Origin: Larimichthys crocea
Taxonomy: Eukaryota > Chordata > Actinopteri > Sciaenidae
Direction: 5' to 3'
Assembly: GCF_000972845.2 (NCBI RefSeq)
Contig: NC_040033.1
Span: forward strand, 3,934,241 to 3,998,240
Length of the DNA: 64,000 bases
A program made the translations under genes and the position numbers. Below, piece by piece: positions 14,611 through 26,900 of this stretch. The notes under the pieces are model-generated. The model was not told the DNA's origin and made no database searches. It saw only the letters and a list, made by a program, of their open reading frames with translations. Positions within the stretch are counted from its first letter, which is position 1, and each line of letters begins with the position of its first letter.

Positions 14611-15054
14611 TAGACTGAGTCTCATCCCTGGAGACGCTGTCAAATGTCACATCGAAGAGGGGCAATTACTCTATGCCCCTGCTTCCCGGATAAAGCTCAT
14701 CTTCTTCACTCTTCTTCCTCGTAGGCTCCTTCGCTCTCAGGCTTACAAATGGAAGCAGTCATAGCAATTCGGTAGTAACTATTCAACAGCTTCCAGCCTG
14801 ACGCAACTGAAACCCAGCATGCCTTCTGTCTCTGCTCTGCCTTCCCTCTGCATGGCTCGGATCAGTCCTCATCTGGCCCACGGTTCCTTATTAAACCACT
14901 GCTGGCGTCACTTTTAAAAAAAAATTTCTTACAACATCTCAATGAGTTACTTCGACTGCCCGCACACACACACCCACACCCCCCCAACGCCACACTCTGC
15001 TTGACGGCTGTCTGGCTGTTAACTCCTCTCAATCGCTGAACAAATCAGCATGCA

Positions 15055-15360
15055 ACAAAAGAGAAGAGGAGGAGGAGAGAAGAGACGGAAGACGGCAACA
15101 GGAGAGTCGGCTTCCATTTGTTGTAGATGGAACCCCGATGCCATTTAGCTGCTGCTGGTATTACTACTACTACTACTCCGAAAAGAGAGTGGTAGAGAGA
15201 AAAGGAGGGAGAATTACAGAAGGACAGAGAGAGACAGAGAGAGAGAAAAGAAGCTTGTTCTGGGAAGTGTTTCGGTAAGAGAAAAAAAAATCCTCTGCAC
15301 AGAAGAGATGAGATGCTCTGTTGAGGATAATCAGAGAGGAAGGAATGGAGAGAGAGAGGA

Positions 15361-15391
<31 letters not shown>

Positions 15392-15397
15392 GAGAGC

Positions 15398-15448
<51 letters not shown>

Positions 15449-15451
15449 GAA
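15055..15451. repeat. Long purine-rich tract with (GA)n core
   Basis: The plus strand is almost all A and G for about 400 bases, with a (GA)n core at about 15346-15451. A long homopurine mirror-repeat tract such as this can form triplex (H-DNA). It produces no believable ORF. Confidence 0.9.
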
Positions 15452-15900
15452 AATAGTGGCATATTATGCATACACAGTGTTATAGGTGCTCGTATTTTGT
15501 TTTCTTTACCATTTTATTGTTCACCTTCCATACAGGGGCATGGAAAAATGGTGTGTCAATATTACGTAATCCAGTGCAACAATGCTACAAACTGTGGGAT
15601 CACGGAGCTGAATAAAAACCTGTGAGAGTGGCAACAAGAAACAAAGGAGTGTTACACTGGATTAGATTATACTGTGCAGGTCATGTAATTGTCTCTGTCC
15701 TTTTTGTGCAGACACACAGACACATACAGAGAGACACATTAAAACACAACATACACATCATGCTCATATTTTTGATATACTAATATTTTTAATTCAATGT
15801 TATTATATCATTAATAGTGGTGCAAGCTCACGGTCATGTGATGCGTACCGCAGGTGGAACTATCGATAGGAAAATGGGGTCAATCTCATGTTATTTTTTC

Positions 15901-16005
15901 GTGTTGCGCAACACTTTGAAATCAGAGCTGTCACACACACATTCAGTCAAAAACACAGCCTCTGATTGGTTGACGAGTTAGAAACATGGCCTCTGATTAG
16001 TCAAC
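15901..16005. promoter_or_regulatory. Candidate C/EBP palindrome with two CCAAT-type repeats
   Basis: GTGTTGCGCAACAC at 15901-15914 is a perfect 14-bp palindrome containing the C/EBP consensus RTTGCGCAAY. About 45 bases further, CCTCTGATTGGTTGAC (15959-15974) carries an inverted CCAAT box (ATTGG, NF-Y type), and a diverged copy CCTCTGATTAGTCAAC (15990-16005) follows 31 bases later. The motif matches are direct observations. An enhancer role in the intron is a guess without conservation or chromatin data. Confidence 0.3.
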
Positions 16006-17045
16006 AGAGTCAACCCAAGGCATCTTGGAATTGAATATTGAATGAATGGCTAAGAAGAAAAAAAATGGTATTAATAATCACAGAAGACATTCAGTGTTGG
16101 GTTTATTGTTAATGCATCATGTGGGAGAGAGAGAGCGAACAGAGAGTGATGGTGAATGTAAGGAGAGGAAAGGGTTAGCAGTAAGATGTCAATCTGGCAG
16201 TAAATGCTGCTCACTTTTGTGATATTCTCTTACACACAGACACACGCCTACAAACGTCACACTGCTTTTTAACTGCAGTAAGAAAAGAAACATTGATTGA
16301 CATTGATCAAATATCTTTATATTTTATCGCTGCAATTACAAACTTTTTGAATAACCTTATGATTTTATTCTTATCAGAATTAAATTCAAAACATTAAACT
16401 AGACAATTTGTCTGTGGTCACTGAGAAAGCCTTACAGGCTTGACTGTACATGATATCAACTGGCTCATATCCCCAATAATACCCCCAATCTTTCAGATGA
16501 ATAATGAATAATACTGGCGTGCAGACAGGCAGTGACAGATCCAGAGTTAGAGGGAGAATGAGAGGCTCTTGCCCACTGCCAGACTGGACTGTTTACTGGG
16601 GCAGAAAAGGCAGCCAGTATTAATGTATTATTCCCAGCTCAGTGGCTCTGCCTTGACAACCAGGCTGTACAGTCCTGCCTCTAAAGGCACAGACAGAGAG
16701 GAGGAAGCACAGACACTACCTATAATAACAGACAGTATGGGGGAGTGATGCTGGAGTGCAGAAATTCATAGAAGGTTTGTAGTAGAAGCTGCTGTTCATG
16801 TGGACATGGGCTGTGTGTGTGTGTGTGTGTGTGTCTGTGTCTGTGTATGTGCACAGTGTATGCTGAAGTTGGGTGTTGCTCGCAGGGAATTTCTCAGCCA
16901 CTAGAAATCGCTGTGACAGTTACCCATACTGCCCTCTGTCCATGTGTGTATACATGTGTGTAATGTAAATGCATGTGTAAGTGTATGCACGCACTGCAAC
17001 CATGGTGACAGGTGAGAAGGGATGTTGTCGTGTATTTTAGCTGTC

Positions 17046-17046
17046 T

Positions 17047-17106
<60 letters not shown>
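17046..17106. repeat. (CA)n microsatellite with CATA interruption
   Basis: Two CA arrays separated by a short CATACATA segment. It is the source of the Val-Cys chance ORFs on the minus strand. Confidence 0.97.
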
Positions 17107-17240
17107 ATGCTGGTAAAGGTCACAGAGCAGTTAACCGCTGCTTGGCACAGGTACCCACAGGCTAGTAAGCTCATTATGCTCTGCCTGATAGTGTCCTAAA
17201 ATAGGCTCAGGGAGATTTTTGTGCCCCGTGTGGTGCCACC

Positions 17241-17345
17241 CAGGCAGACCCTCACAGGCAGACCCTCACAGGCAGACCCTCACAGGCAGACCCTCACAGG
17301 CTGACCCTCACAGGCTGACCCTCACAGGCTGACCCTCACAGGCTG
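17241..17345. repeat. 14-bp minisatellite, 7 copies plus a partial
   Basis: The unit CAGGCAGACCCTCA repeats four times (17241-17296), then CAGGCTGACCCTCA three times (17297-17338), then a partial unit. Copies within each block are identical, and the two blocks differ by one base. This indicates two rounds of tandem expansion after a single substitution. Confidence 0.97.
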
Positions 17346-19088
17346 CGAACAAATCCCTCGTCCTTTGGACTGGCAGGCCCTTCCTCCAACCATAGCTTAA
17401 TAATTCATGCTTTTAAGCATTTTGCATTTATGCTAAATGCATTCCTTCTTATGTTTAACTTGCACATATTCTGCTGCTACTTAGGACACCTTGTCTTGTT
17501 CGTTGCTGTTTTCTGCCTTCTGCCTTGTTATTCATTTGATTGTGTGGTTTTAATGCCTGTTGTTTTGTTTTTATTTCTCGTGTCTTAGTGCAGCGCTCTG
17601 AGCTACACCCTTTGTATGAAACATGCTTTATAAATAAGTTTATTACATACGCCTGCTCATAATAAGCTGTGTTTCATGTTTTCGCTTATCTGCGATCATC
17701 TAGTTGGTGTGACTGGCTGCATCTCATGTGTTGAGTTGCGCAAAATCACTTTCTTTACAATACATTGCAAGTATGTGTAAGTATAGTCTAAAGTTGAGCC
17801 TTATTTAGCAAACTGAAAATATTCAGATAACGGATATTTAATTTTCCTCAGACACAGATTAAAATCTGTTGACCATCCAACTTTCTGTCAGAAACTGGTT
17901 CAATTTTACTCTGCAGAAACTTTTTGTATTTCTTTGGGGAAATAAGCTGCAATGTGTGTTTTATCTCATCTTGGCAGATGGCCTAAATGTTACACCAGTT
18001 CACCTAACAATGGCTCCCAGCACACACTGCTTGGTTATTTGGTGTTGGTGCTCCCCTGGATGGGCGGATCATTTCTGTTGCTGATCAACTTTAACAAACA
18101 CTTGTATGACTTTATCTGTTTGAGTGAGTAATATGTCCCAAAGTGTGTGAATACCTGCATGTTTTATTTAAATCCATGTGTTATTCATGCTGATTACCTC
18201 GATGTGTGGTGTGATGGCGTGCTACAGTATCTAGGTGTGTTCTGTGTGATTAAAATCTGTGTGTGTTTAAGAAAGACAGAGAGAAGAAGAAAGAGAGAGA
18301 GGGAGAGCAGCCTCATAATTAGGACCCAGCTGGCTTAGTGATAAATTAAATTGATTGTGGATTTGATGGGGTGCCAGGCTACTTATAGGACCTGCACCTG
18401 TCTGAGCACAGAAATGTGTGTGTGCAGCCTGGCGAGCAAATATGCATCCATAATTCATGTTAACTGTGATATTAATTGAGATGCTAATTTTAGCTAGCAA
18501 GCTTAAAACTAACAGCTGACTCCTCGGAGTGTCTTTTAGTACAACCAAGCACTGAACAAGACTTTTTTAGGTGATCGAAATGTTACAATTAACTGAAAAC
18601 CCAGAGTGAAATAGAGTTCTAAGATGAAAACTTGCACCACACCAAAAAATAAGTTACTATTTAAATGCACACACACACACACTTAAACACTAAACGGCAC
18701 TTCATTCTCTAAACAGACACTAATCTGTTTCACATGTGCACTGTCCTTCTGATTGGTGTTTGTCTGTGTGAATAATAGTGTTCCTGGTGTTGTGGTGCTC
18801 TCTGTGGTCTCCTACGAGGCTGACAAACTGTTTTAAAGGCCAGCTGCAATGCTTTCTGTGCCTGCCCTCTCTGTCAGCACAGCTTGTGACTCCAGGGGTA
18901 AATAATGCTCTGGGTTTTTTTCTGGGCCACAGTCCCCGACACCCACCCACCCACGCACTCACCACACACTCACTACGCGACCATACGACATGACTCCAGA
19001 TCCCTGACTACACACAATCGTGCCCACCAATACAAACATGCACACACAGCAGGAAAAGAAACAGTAAATGGTAGGAAAGAAATAAAGT

Positions 19089-19172
19089 GGAGAGGAGAGG
19101 AGTGGAGAGGAGAGGAGAGGAGAGAGGGAGAGGAGAGGAGAGGAGAGGAGAGGAGAGGAGAGGAGAGGAGAC
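19089..19172. repeat. (GGAGA)n purine repeat
   Basis: Tandem GGAGA pentamers with minor interruptions. On the opposite strand this reads as (TCTCC)n and creates a spurious 185-codon frame at 19008-19565. Confidence 0.95.
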
Positions 19173-19269
19173 AGGGTGAGGACGAAAATTAGAAGAGGCT
19201 GGTTCTTTACATATGGGGGATAGGTTGCCTGGATACAGCAGAGAGAAACTCCAATCTAAATTTAAACCT

Positions 19270-19282
19270 GGAGAGGAGGAGA

Positions 19283-19325
<43 letters not shown>

Positions 19326-19326
19326 G
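19270..19326. repeat. (GA)n microsatellite
   Basis: Nearly pure GA dinucleotides, about 100 bases after the GGAGA array. Confidence 0.95.
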
Positions 19327-19733
19327 CTGGTGTGGAGTGAGATGAAAGAATGAGAGAGGACAATGGAGAGGTGAAAGAAATGGTGAGAGGAGACAGATGA
19401 GAGGTGGAGGGTGATGAAAAAGGGGGCAGGAGAGGACAGTGAACACAAGAGCTGGCCGTACAAATGACACATAACATGCTTATCTGGATACATCAATGGA
19501 AAGTTGACAAAGCAAGAAAGCAAGAAGTAAAGAAGTAAAGCTCTTACAGCTAAGCCCCTCATCAAACACGTGTTGCCATCACAGCCAGCAGACGTGAGAA
19601 TAATCGTCTTTGTATATGCTTTGTGTAATCATCTGTGTGAACAATATGTGTTTAAATACTCCTTTTAAACTATCATCTCCCAGTTATAGGTGGATATAGT
19701 CTGACACAAGCAAACAGGTTACCATTTACCACC

Positions 19734-19753
19734 GAGGTGCCCTTGAGCAAAGC
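19734..19753 (+). repeat. Interspersed repeat fragment (copy 1)
   Basis: GAGGTGCCCTTGAGCAAAGC recurs at 47722-47741 with one mismatch. The phrase recalls a repeat widespread in fish genomes. Only a short conserved core is recognisable here. Confidence 0.45.
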
Positions 19754-21311
19754 ACCGACTATCATGGTAACACACCCATACAGTACTCACACATGCAAAC
19801 TCTGCCCTATGTCTGTTAGTGCAGGGTCACAAATCAATAGTGGCATTGATAAATGGCTGTGCTTTCCAAATGAAGCCTTGCATGATGCTGATGTAACGTG
19901 GAGCTGTGCCTGGATCATTTCTATCCGGGAGCCAGCAGCTCCCCTCCCTGGCCGGGAAATCACAACACAGCATGTGGCTGCATCACTGCGAGGGAAGCCG
20001 ATGAAGTTTCAGCACAGCGCTCCTCCTCATCTCCCCTCGGTCTTTGTCCCATTGCCTTTCTGCTCATTCGTTTTATTTACATGTCTATTTGTATTCAGGA
20101 GGCTCTTTTTGTTTGTCATTTAACACGCTCTCTCAGACTTCCCTCTGGTACTTGGTGATACACTGAGCTAACGGCCTCTCGCAGAGCATGGGGCTGGCTC
20201 AGAGGGGGAGCATAAACTCTCCAAATTGCCTGTTCTAACATGATGGGTCGTGCTCAGTAAATGACAGCAGATCTAAATGCGTTCCTGGCAAATGTCCTTC
20301 TGACGTCTGAACGCGGTCATTCTGAACCTGCTCCCTCAAAAGGTCGATCTCGGAGGCATCACTTGAGTTATCAGACTAATGGAACAGCACTTAAGATGGA
20401 TTCCCCTAAAGGGAAAAGCAAGTGGAGGTTCATGAAGGCTTGTTAAAATGACTAATGAAACAGGGGCGTCGTTAAAAATGGTTGGAGCCTCTCCTAGCAT
20501 GCACTGGGTGGATGGCGGGAAGACACCCTGAACTAACTGCCAATCCATCAGAGACAGAAAACTGTCTCCTTTACTTTTGGTAGGAGTGTAAGCTGAGAGA
20601 GCCAAGTCAGGAGGGTGATGATAATGAATCATTTATAATAATAACTATGACCTCTTTATGCATCTGTACGCAGGTGTGAGGTCCAGAAAGCAGGCAGAGG
20701 ATTTCAAGAAGGATATCCATGAGTGCTTTGGTTGATTTAGGTTCAGCTGAGTCAAGATCACAGCCTGGAAACGAACACTCTCCCACACTTCTATCATGGG
20801 TGCTTGAGGTGGATTTCAAAGTCTATCGAGTGCCAAAGTAATCTTGGATTAACGGTGTTATCAGACAGCAGATGCATGAAGAATACTTTCCTTTATCATC
20901 CTTAACTGCTGCATAAAAGGCTTCATCAAATCCCTCATGGGGATGTAACTGCCATCAAGGCTGCACGTCCTCAAATTCCTCTCATCCGCTCTTTACAGTA
21001 AGAATGTGCTCATTCAGAGCTATGGTCGATATGATGGTCACGACTACAAAAGGTCCTCCAGTATCCACGGTAGTCTGATGGCTCTCAGTCAGATCACAAA
21101 TAAGTGTTGATAACTTTTAAAAAGTAAAAGAGTTTGAAAGACAGCAGGCCACATTCAAACTTTTGGAGACTCACTCACAGATGGGCAGGTCTAAATTTAT
21201 AAGAGTGACGGGAGATAAATGGTCTGCCTTATTTCAGACGGTGAATTTGGGTTGAATCCAGCGCTCTGTCAGGACAACAAAGTCAATGAAAAACTTTTTT
21301 ACATTAACGGC

Positions 21312-21886
21312 TGTCACGATGGCAGTTGTGACTGTGGTTGTTTCTCTGTGTTTCCCCTTGTTTCCCCATCCTTGTGTTGTGTTTACTTGTCTGTCTGTGT
21401 TGTGGGCGTGGCACATTTCCCTGGGCCTCCTGGATAATCATCAAATGAAGCACACCTGCCGTCCCTCACTTCACCTGCCTTCCATCAACTCATCACTCCA
21501 CCTGCATATAAACCCTGGTCTTCCTCCCACTCCTTGTCAGATCGTTTGTTCAGCCTCCGTGGTAGCTCATGTTCGGACCGTTTTTAGCTACCTGTTCCTT
21601 GTGCTCCTTGTTGTTTTCCTGAACTCTAACCTCCAATCTCTTGTGCTCAGGTCCACCACCATCGACACCTCCTGCCACCTGCTTGCCTGCTCTCCATCCA
21701 CCACCTTCAGACAGTCCAGACTCCGTGCCTCCTCCATCCATTCCACCACTGCGTCACCTCAGCCATTCCCTCCACCTCGTATCGGGCCCTCTCCTTCCCC
21801 TCTCGTCCCACACTTCAATAAATCCCATTCTCTCTCTAACCGTTGTCCGAAGCCTGCATTCTGGGTCAACCTGTGCAACCATGACA
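21312..21886 (+). mobile_element. Probable solo LTR of a Ty3/gypsy-like retrotransposon
   Basis: The block starts TGTCACGATGG and ends CCATGACA, so it has the TG...CA ends and short imperfect inverted termini of an LTR. It contains a TATAAA at 21507-21512 and an AATAAA at 21817-21822, in the expected promoter-to-polyA order. The flanking pentamers are acggc (21307-21311) and acgac (21887-21891), a near-match that could be an aged target-site duplication. Its T/C-rich style recalls LTRs common in teleost genomes. No internal gag-pol sequence follows, so it is a solo LTR. The 253-codon open frame across it is a repeat read-through, not a gene. Confidence 0.55.
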
Positions 21887-22185
21887 ACGACTCTATAAAG
21901 TCTGACGGCGGACTGAGTGAACATGGGAATAAGATTGACGTAATGCACCCTCACTCTCTCTGTCTATCATGTGAAATATGTAGTTTTATGGACAAAGACA
22001 ACAACTCCAGCTCACTGTGGCCGTCACTCTCTATTAAAGTGAAGTAACAACATAAACATGGCAAATGCAATTTCATACTTCATAATTAAACACAGCAGGT
22101 GCTGCAGCATCAACAATGTGAGTGGAAAAAATGTTTAATATCATTAAAACACAACAGACACTGGTGAAGTCTATAAATTAAAACT

Positions 22186-23085
22186 GTGTGTAACTACAAT
22201 GCGACTGCTGTTAACACCTTGTGTACAGAAATCTGGTTTAACCCTAAGAACCCCAACGGATTTAAGAATGAGGTCCATAAAGGGAAGCAGATATCAATAC
22301 GACCAATCTCAACATCAATCAACTTAGCCATCCATTTAGCCTCTGGGGACAACAGTCAATGTTTCTGGGCTCCAGCTGATATCCCAAAAATGTTTTGGGA
22401 AAACAGCTATTCCGAAAACGACAAGAAAGACACATTTCTAATCTCTCTAAACAGACATCTACATGTAACTGTTGATACGTTTAAAAAAAGCTAATAAAGA
22501 GTTATTTTTAGTCCATGTGTTCCCTCTCCTTTGCTTGCCGCACAGACCGTTTCCCTGCATGCAACCAAAGACTGCTCAAACAGATTGGTCAACACTACTC
22601 AGACTACCAACAGAAACCACGCCAAAATCCTGTTTGCAGATAATATCTTATCTTTATGGAGATTAAAACACGAAAAACATGTCCAAAAAGTACGTTTGTG
22701 TAGAAGTGCAGAGAACATGTATCTAAATGTGGATCTGCTGTATGTGATTAAACCTTATATCACCTAGGCCAGCAGCTGGCTCAAGGCCAGAGATGACTTT
22801 GAATTTGTAAAAGTGGTTGGTGTAAAAGTTTGTCCTGGAGACTTTCTGATTAGAGGCTCTTAGTGCACGTGAGCAAGGACACTTAGTTCTGCCTGTGTTT
22901 GATATCACGTTTAACCCAACAGTGCAACAGAACACATGTACACACTGCAAACTAAATGGATTTAACCTACCTCCATTAAAAAAGCAGGGAGGAGGAGATG
23001 ACCATTGGTACAGATTGCACGTAAATGATTTGTTTTTCCTCCAAATGGCCTGTAGCACCTACCAGGGGGTGGGCAAGGTGTAAAA
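22186..23085 (+). pseudogene. Decayed protein-coding relic, family unknown
   Basis: A plus-strand frame runs from 22186 with protein-like composition to paired stops at 22492-22497. It resumes in the same frame to a stop at about 22765-22767, and resumes again in the same frame (ASSWLKARDDFEFVKVVG) to another stop near 22863. Shortly afterwards a shifted frame stays open from about 22880 to 23083 and includes CTHCKLNG, a possible metal-binding CxxC. So about 900 bases hold several consecutive protein-like pieces broken by a few stops and one shift. That is typical of an inactivated coding sequence rather than random intron. It lies just downstream of a probable solo LTR. A virus-like or mobile-element origin is possible but not shown; I cannot name the family. 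Confidence 0.4.
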
Positions 23086-23723
23086 TATATCATGGGGGGA
23101 AGACCCATTAGTGGTTACTGTCCTGTCCTGATGATACTTTGTTTTTGAATGTGTAGGGTAGAAATGTTGCAGTGTGTGATTCTTCAGGTTGAAGAATGGC
23201 TGCATCCATTTTCTTTACCGTTTCTAAACATTTGCAATGATAACCACAGGTCTGTTAGAGGAGAAAAATTCTAACACCGCGCGTGCAGACAACACCACAT
23301 GGCTCCCTCAGTCACAAGGGCAACCTTAAACAGTCATTATTAATATAATGTCTACAGGGCCGCCACCTTGTAAGCAACCTCCTAGGGTCATGTCAGTGTC
23401 AGAACTACACATTAGGCTGATGGACGAACTGTGCTGCACCTGGATGAAATCGTCCATCATGGACTGTGAGTAAATGAGCAAACGACCCCCTCCCCCTAAA
23501 TGTTCTCGTGTGCTGAAGGAGGTATGTGAAGGGCACACGTGTCCTTCAGACAGCTGTACGCTTTCATCCTATGGCCAAAATGTCTAAAAACACACCATGA
23601 CTTCATTAGACGGTGTGTTTAAGTTTTTTTTAAGTAACATGCTTGAATCTACACACTCTTGGAAGCACTGCTGTGCCTCAAAATTACATTTCTATTGTAC
23701 AATTAGCTTTTTCTTCCATCTGA

Positions 23724-23918
23724 TTGATTAACAGTTATATTTTGATAGTTTTGGTGAAAGATGGCGTTCAAGCACCAGATATGAGAAAGCTCTACAGACC
23801 ATATAATATCTGCTGGGAGTATTTGGTCTGTAATGTACCTGCAGGTAAAAGGCACAGAGTGTGGACAAGGTGGACACTGAAGTCTCGAAATGTCACCACT
23901 GTGCCTGTCTGGATTTAG
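23724..23918 (+). pseudogene. Possible further fragment of the decayed relic
   Basis: A plus-strand frame of 64 codons contains a protein-like stretch beginning DGVQAPDMRKLYRPYNICW and rich in Trp, Tyr and Arg. It lies about 640 bases beyond the broken frames at 22186-23085 and may be a later piece of the same lost gene, with heavily damaged sequence between. Support is weak: the length is near chance expectation, and only the composition and neighbourhood argue for it. Confidence 0.2.
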
Positions 23919-26900
23919 AGCCTGTATATATTTTTCCTTAACTATTACAAAACATTTGTCAGTGTGAGGATAAAATATAGGACCAAGAGGAGAACTGTGA
24001 CGTGTAATTTAGACTTTAGGCATGATGATTAAAAGTTTCATGTAAAGAAATTCTTACACTGAGGAGTTGCTGTCACAACACATCAAGACTGAGCTACAGT
24101 ACATACTGTGTATTCACATGCAAATTGAGGGGAAAGACAGCAAGAGTCTGAGTAACACTTTGAGACCACAAGCTGCAAGAACATCGTCAGTTCTCATTGT
24201 CACAGATTATCCAGGTCTGAGAACTCCACTGGATGGATGAACGCCATTTTTAGCAGATATTGACCATTTGGTGCTCTAAGGTGTTCAGCTGAGGGGTAGG
24301 GGTAACTTATACAAAATCATCTACATACATTGTTTCTCCATTTATCAATCAATCAATTTGTCACTGTGACTATCACAAAACTACAACACCCACGAGCCAA
24401 GCGGTAATATCAGGTCAAACTAGTGTCTTAGTGTGTGTGTGTGAGTGTGTGTGTGTCTGGATCATCAGATGAGATACAGACTGCTTTCTATGTATTTAAC
24501 TGGAGTCTATGTATTCTCTCTCTCTCTTTCTCTCTCTCCCACACACAGTGTTGTAGACATTCAGGAGAAGCAGTACAGAAATTGCTGAAGTATAAGCTGA
24601 TCTCATGATCATATTCATCGTTTACACAATCAGTTAAAGTTAAAGTTTTATGAGGCATGGATGAAGCAGATGCACCAACCCCAAACGCCAAGCACTTCAT
24701 CCTTTTCAAATTTGTGACTTTATTTTTTAGCTGTGAGCCAAAAGAAGGAGAATAACTAGCAGAGAATAAGATATATTTTAAACTACACATTAGATCTATA
24801 TATTACATCTATGCTGCACAGTAGGTCTTGTGTCTAAAAGGTCATGTAGATAAAGTACAAGTGCAAATAAATGCTGCTCACTATTAGCCCTTCGTGCTGC
24901 GTGCTGAACACCAGTTTTCAACTTCATGATGAAAAAGTGGAATGAAACCATTGCAGAGTACGTCCTTGTAGCGATTCATGGTGAGCAGCTAAACACTGAG
25001 TTAGAAGAAGTTGTGTGAAGAATGAGTAGAGCTCAATCATTGTAGACAGACAGATTTCTGATGGCAGGTGTCAAGAAGTCAGAAAAATGCATAGAGGTGA
25101 AGCATGTTAAAAAAAAAAAAAAAACGGATTACAAGGTCCCGAACAGCACTTTACTTGAATCATGCAGCAGGCTGAGGCACTTTTGGAGCAAGTGTCAATG
25201 AAATATTTAATATTTCATATTGGACATGTGTCTAGAATGCTGAATGTATTAATCCAAAGAAGAAGAGGAGGAGGTTTCTGGGAGTTCAGTGAACCTCCAA
25301 GCAATGTCTCGTGCACACACTCTCATACATAAATGGGATGTGTGTGCGTGTAAGCATATGCACAAACAAAAAACACACACATCCCGAAAGCCACTGGAAA
25401 GTCATGATTCATTCAAATTCATATTTACATTTGCTGGCCTGGGAGGAAGCTGGGCATCCTTTATCACAGACAAGAACACTCAGCACACGTAATTCATGTC
25501 AGGTCTGCTCGCATGTTATTCTGATGAATTGCCCAAATAAGGAGGAAGAGAACATCGCAAAAATGTGTGTGTGTGTTCACTCATAAATATTCCATAAAAG
25601 AAAGAAAAATAGGAAGTTGGGGTGAGCTGAGGGTACTGTAGAGAGGGTAGCGCTGTTGAAGTGTCAGTCTGAGATGCACACTTTGTCGCTGTGTGACACA
25701 TATCTTGTGTTAGGCATTCTGAGCACGTGGGCAGACGGCTTTTTTTTGGAGTGTATGTTCCCGGCTGTTGTAATGTGTCTTGTCATGTGATATAAGCACG
25801 AGCTGATAACTAAGCTAAAACACAAGAGCGAGCGAGCAGCGTCCTTTGTGCCACTCTTGCTGCCTAGAAAGATGCACACAATGTACCGAAGTCAAGTTTT
25901 AGCTTCCACACGGGTTCATAAACATAAACATTCATGCATGAACACACAGGAAATACATTAGCTCTGTTCCTTTGCAGTCAAGCTACATTTTGTTTTATGG
26001 GCTTCACTTGATGGAGAAAGTGCAGTCAATCATTCTTGTGAGTTCAGTAACCAATAATGCAAAAATATTTATTGACTTGTTTTTTTTATCTGGATGTAGT
26101 GACAAGCAGACTGGAGCCATTTCATCTGAACAGATCATTTAAATCACTTCTCTTTGCAAAAATGATGATTAATCCATTCACACAGTACAGCCATTTTGGC
26201 AAGAGAAACAACCCTGATTCATGGCTAATATCTAGCACAGGCCCTGATATCATCCTATGGGGCACCCTCACGGTGATGGATAGCCCCGCCTCCCTTTGAG
26301 CCATTTGTCGTTTTGATGAATGGGTACGGCACGACTGGCAGCCGCAACAGCGAATCTGAGTCCTGTCTCTGAGGGTGATAAACAGCTGCAGAGGCGACGC
26401 TCCTTTTGTGACGGGAGACCTTGGCCAACAACCTCCCCCAGAGGAGCAGAAAGTGACGTTAGCCAAAAAAAAATCCCTAAGCTCATCCGAGAGCAGTGTC
26501 CATCTATCAGGGGAGACACCTCCCTCTGGTCATGGCAGGTTAACAACTGACCTGCTGGCAGGCGAGGAGACATATCCTGGAACAGGTAATACTCCTATAA
26601 AATATGTGATGATGCCTTACAGCCAATTTCAATATGCCCTTGAGACGTGCTTAAAAAAAACATGAAAGTTTGAGTCTCATCTATTTGTAAACGAGCACTG
26701 GGATTTCAATGTAATTGACGTGAGCCGAGTTGAGCATGGCCAACATATAAAACTCACAAACAGACAGTGCCTGAAGCATAAATCCAGTATCATCACTCAG
26801 ATGACTGGGGAACTCCGCAGTGATTGCCTCATGTTAGAGCAAACTATGAGGTGATGCAACAGCAGCACTCAGGAGCAGAGGAAGGAGAGCACAGAGCTCA

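Larger units (their letters stand above)
14611..21300. other. Intronic sequence with repeats
   Basis: It holds the purine tract, the C/EBP-CCAAT cluster, CA arrays, the 14-bp minisatellite and GGAGA arrays. The AT-rich stretch at about 18310-18500, with several TAATT and ATTAAT motifs, has the look of a conserved enhancer, but that cannot be judged without alignment. No exon supported. Confidence 0.55.

Noticed and set aside
19008..19565. 185-codon minus-strand ORF
   Set aside because: It is made almost entirely of (CT)n and (TCTCC)n repeats read as Ser/Leu.
21286..22047. 253-codon plus-strand ORF
   Set aside because: It reads straight through the probable solo LTR and resembles no protein.
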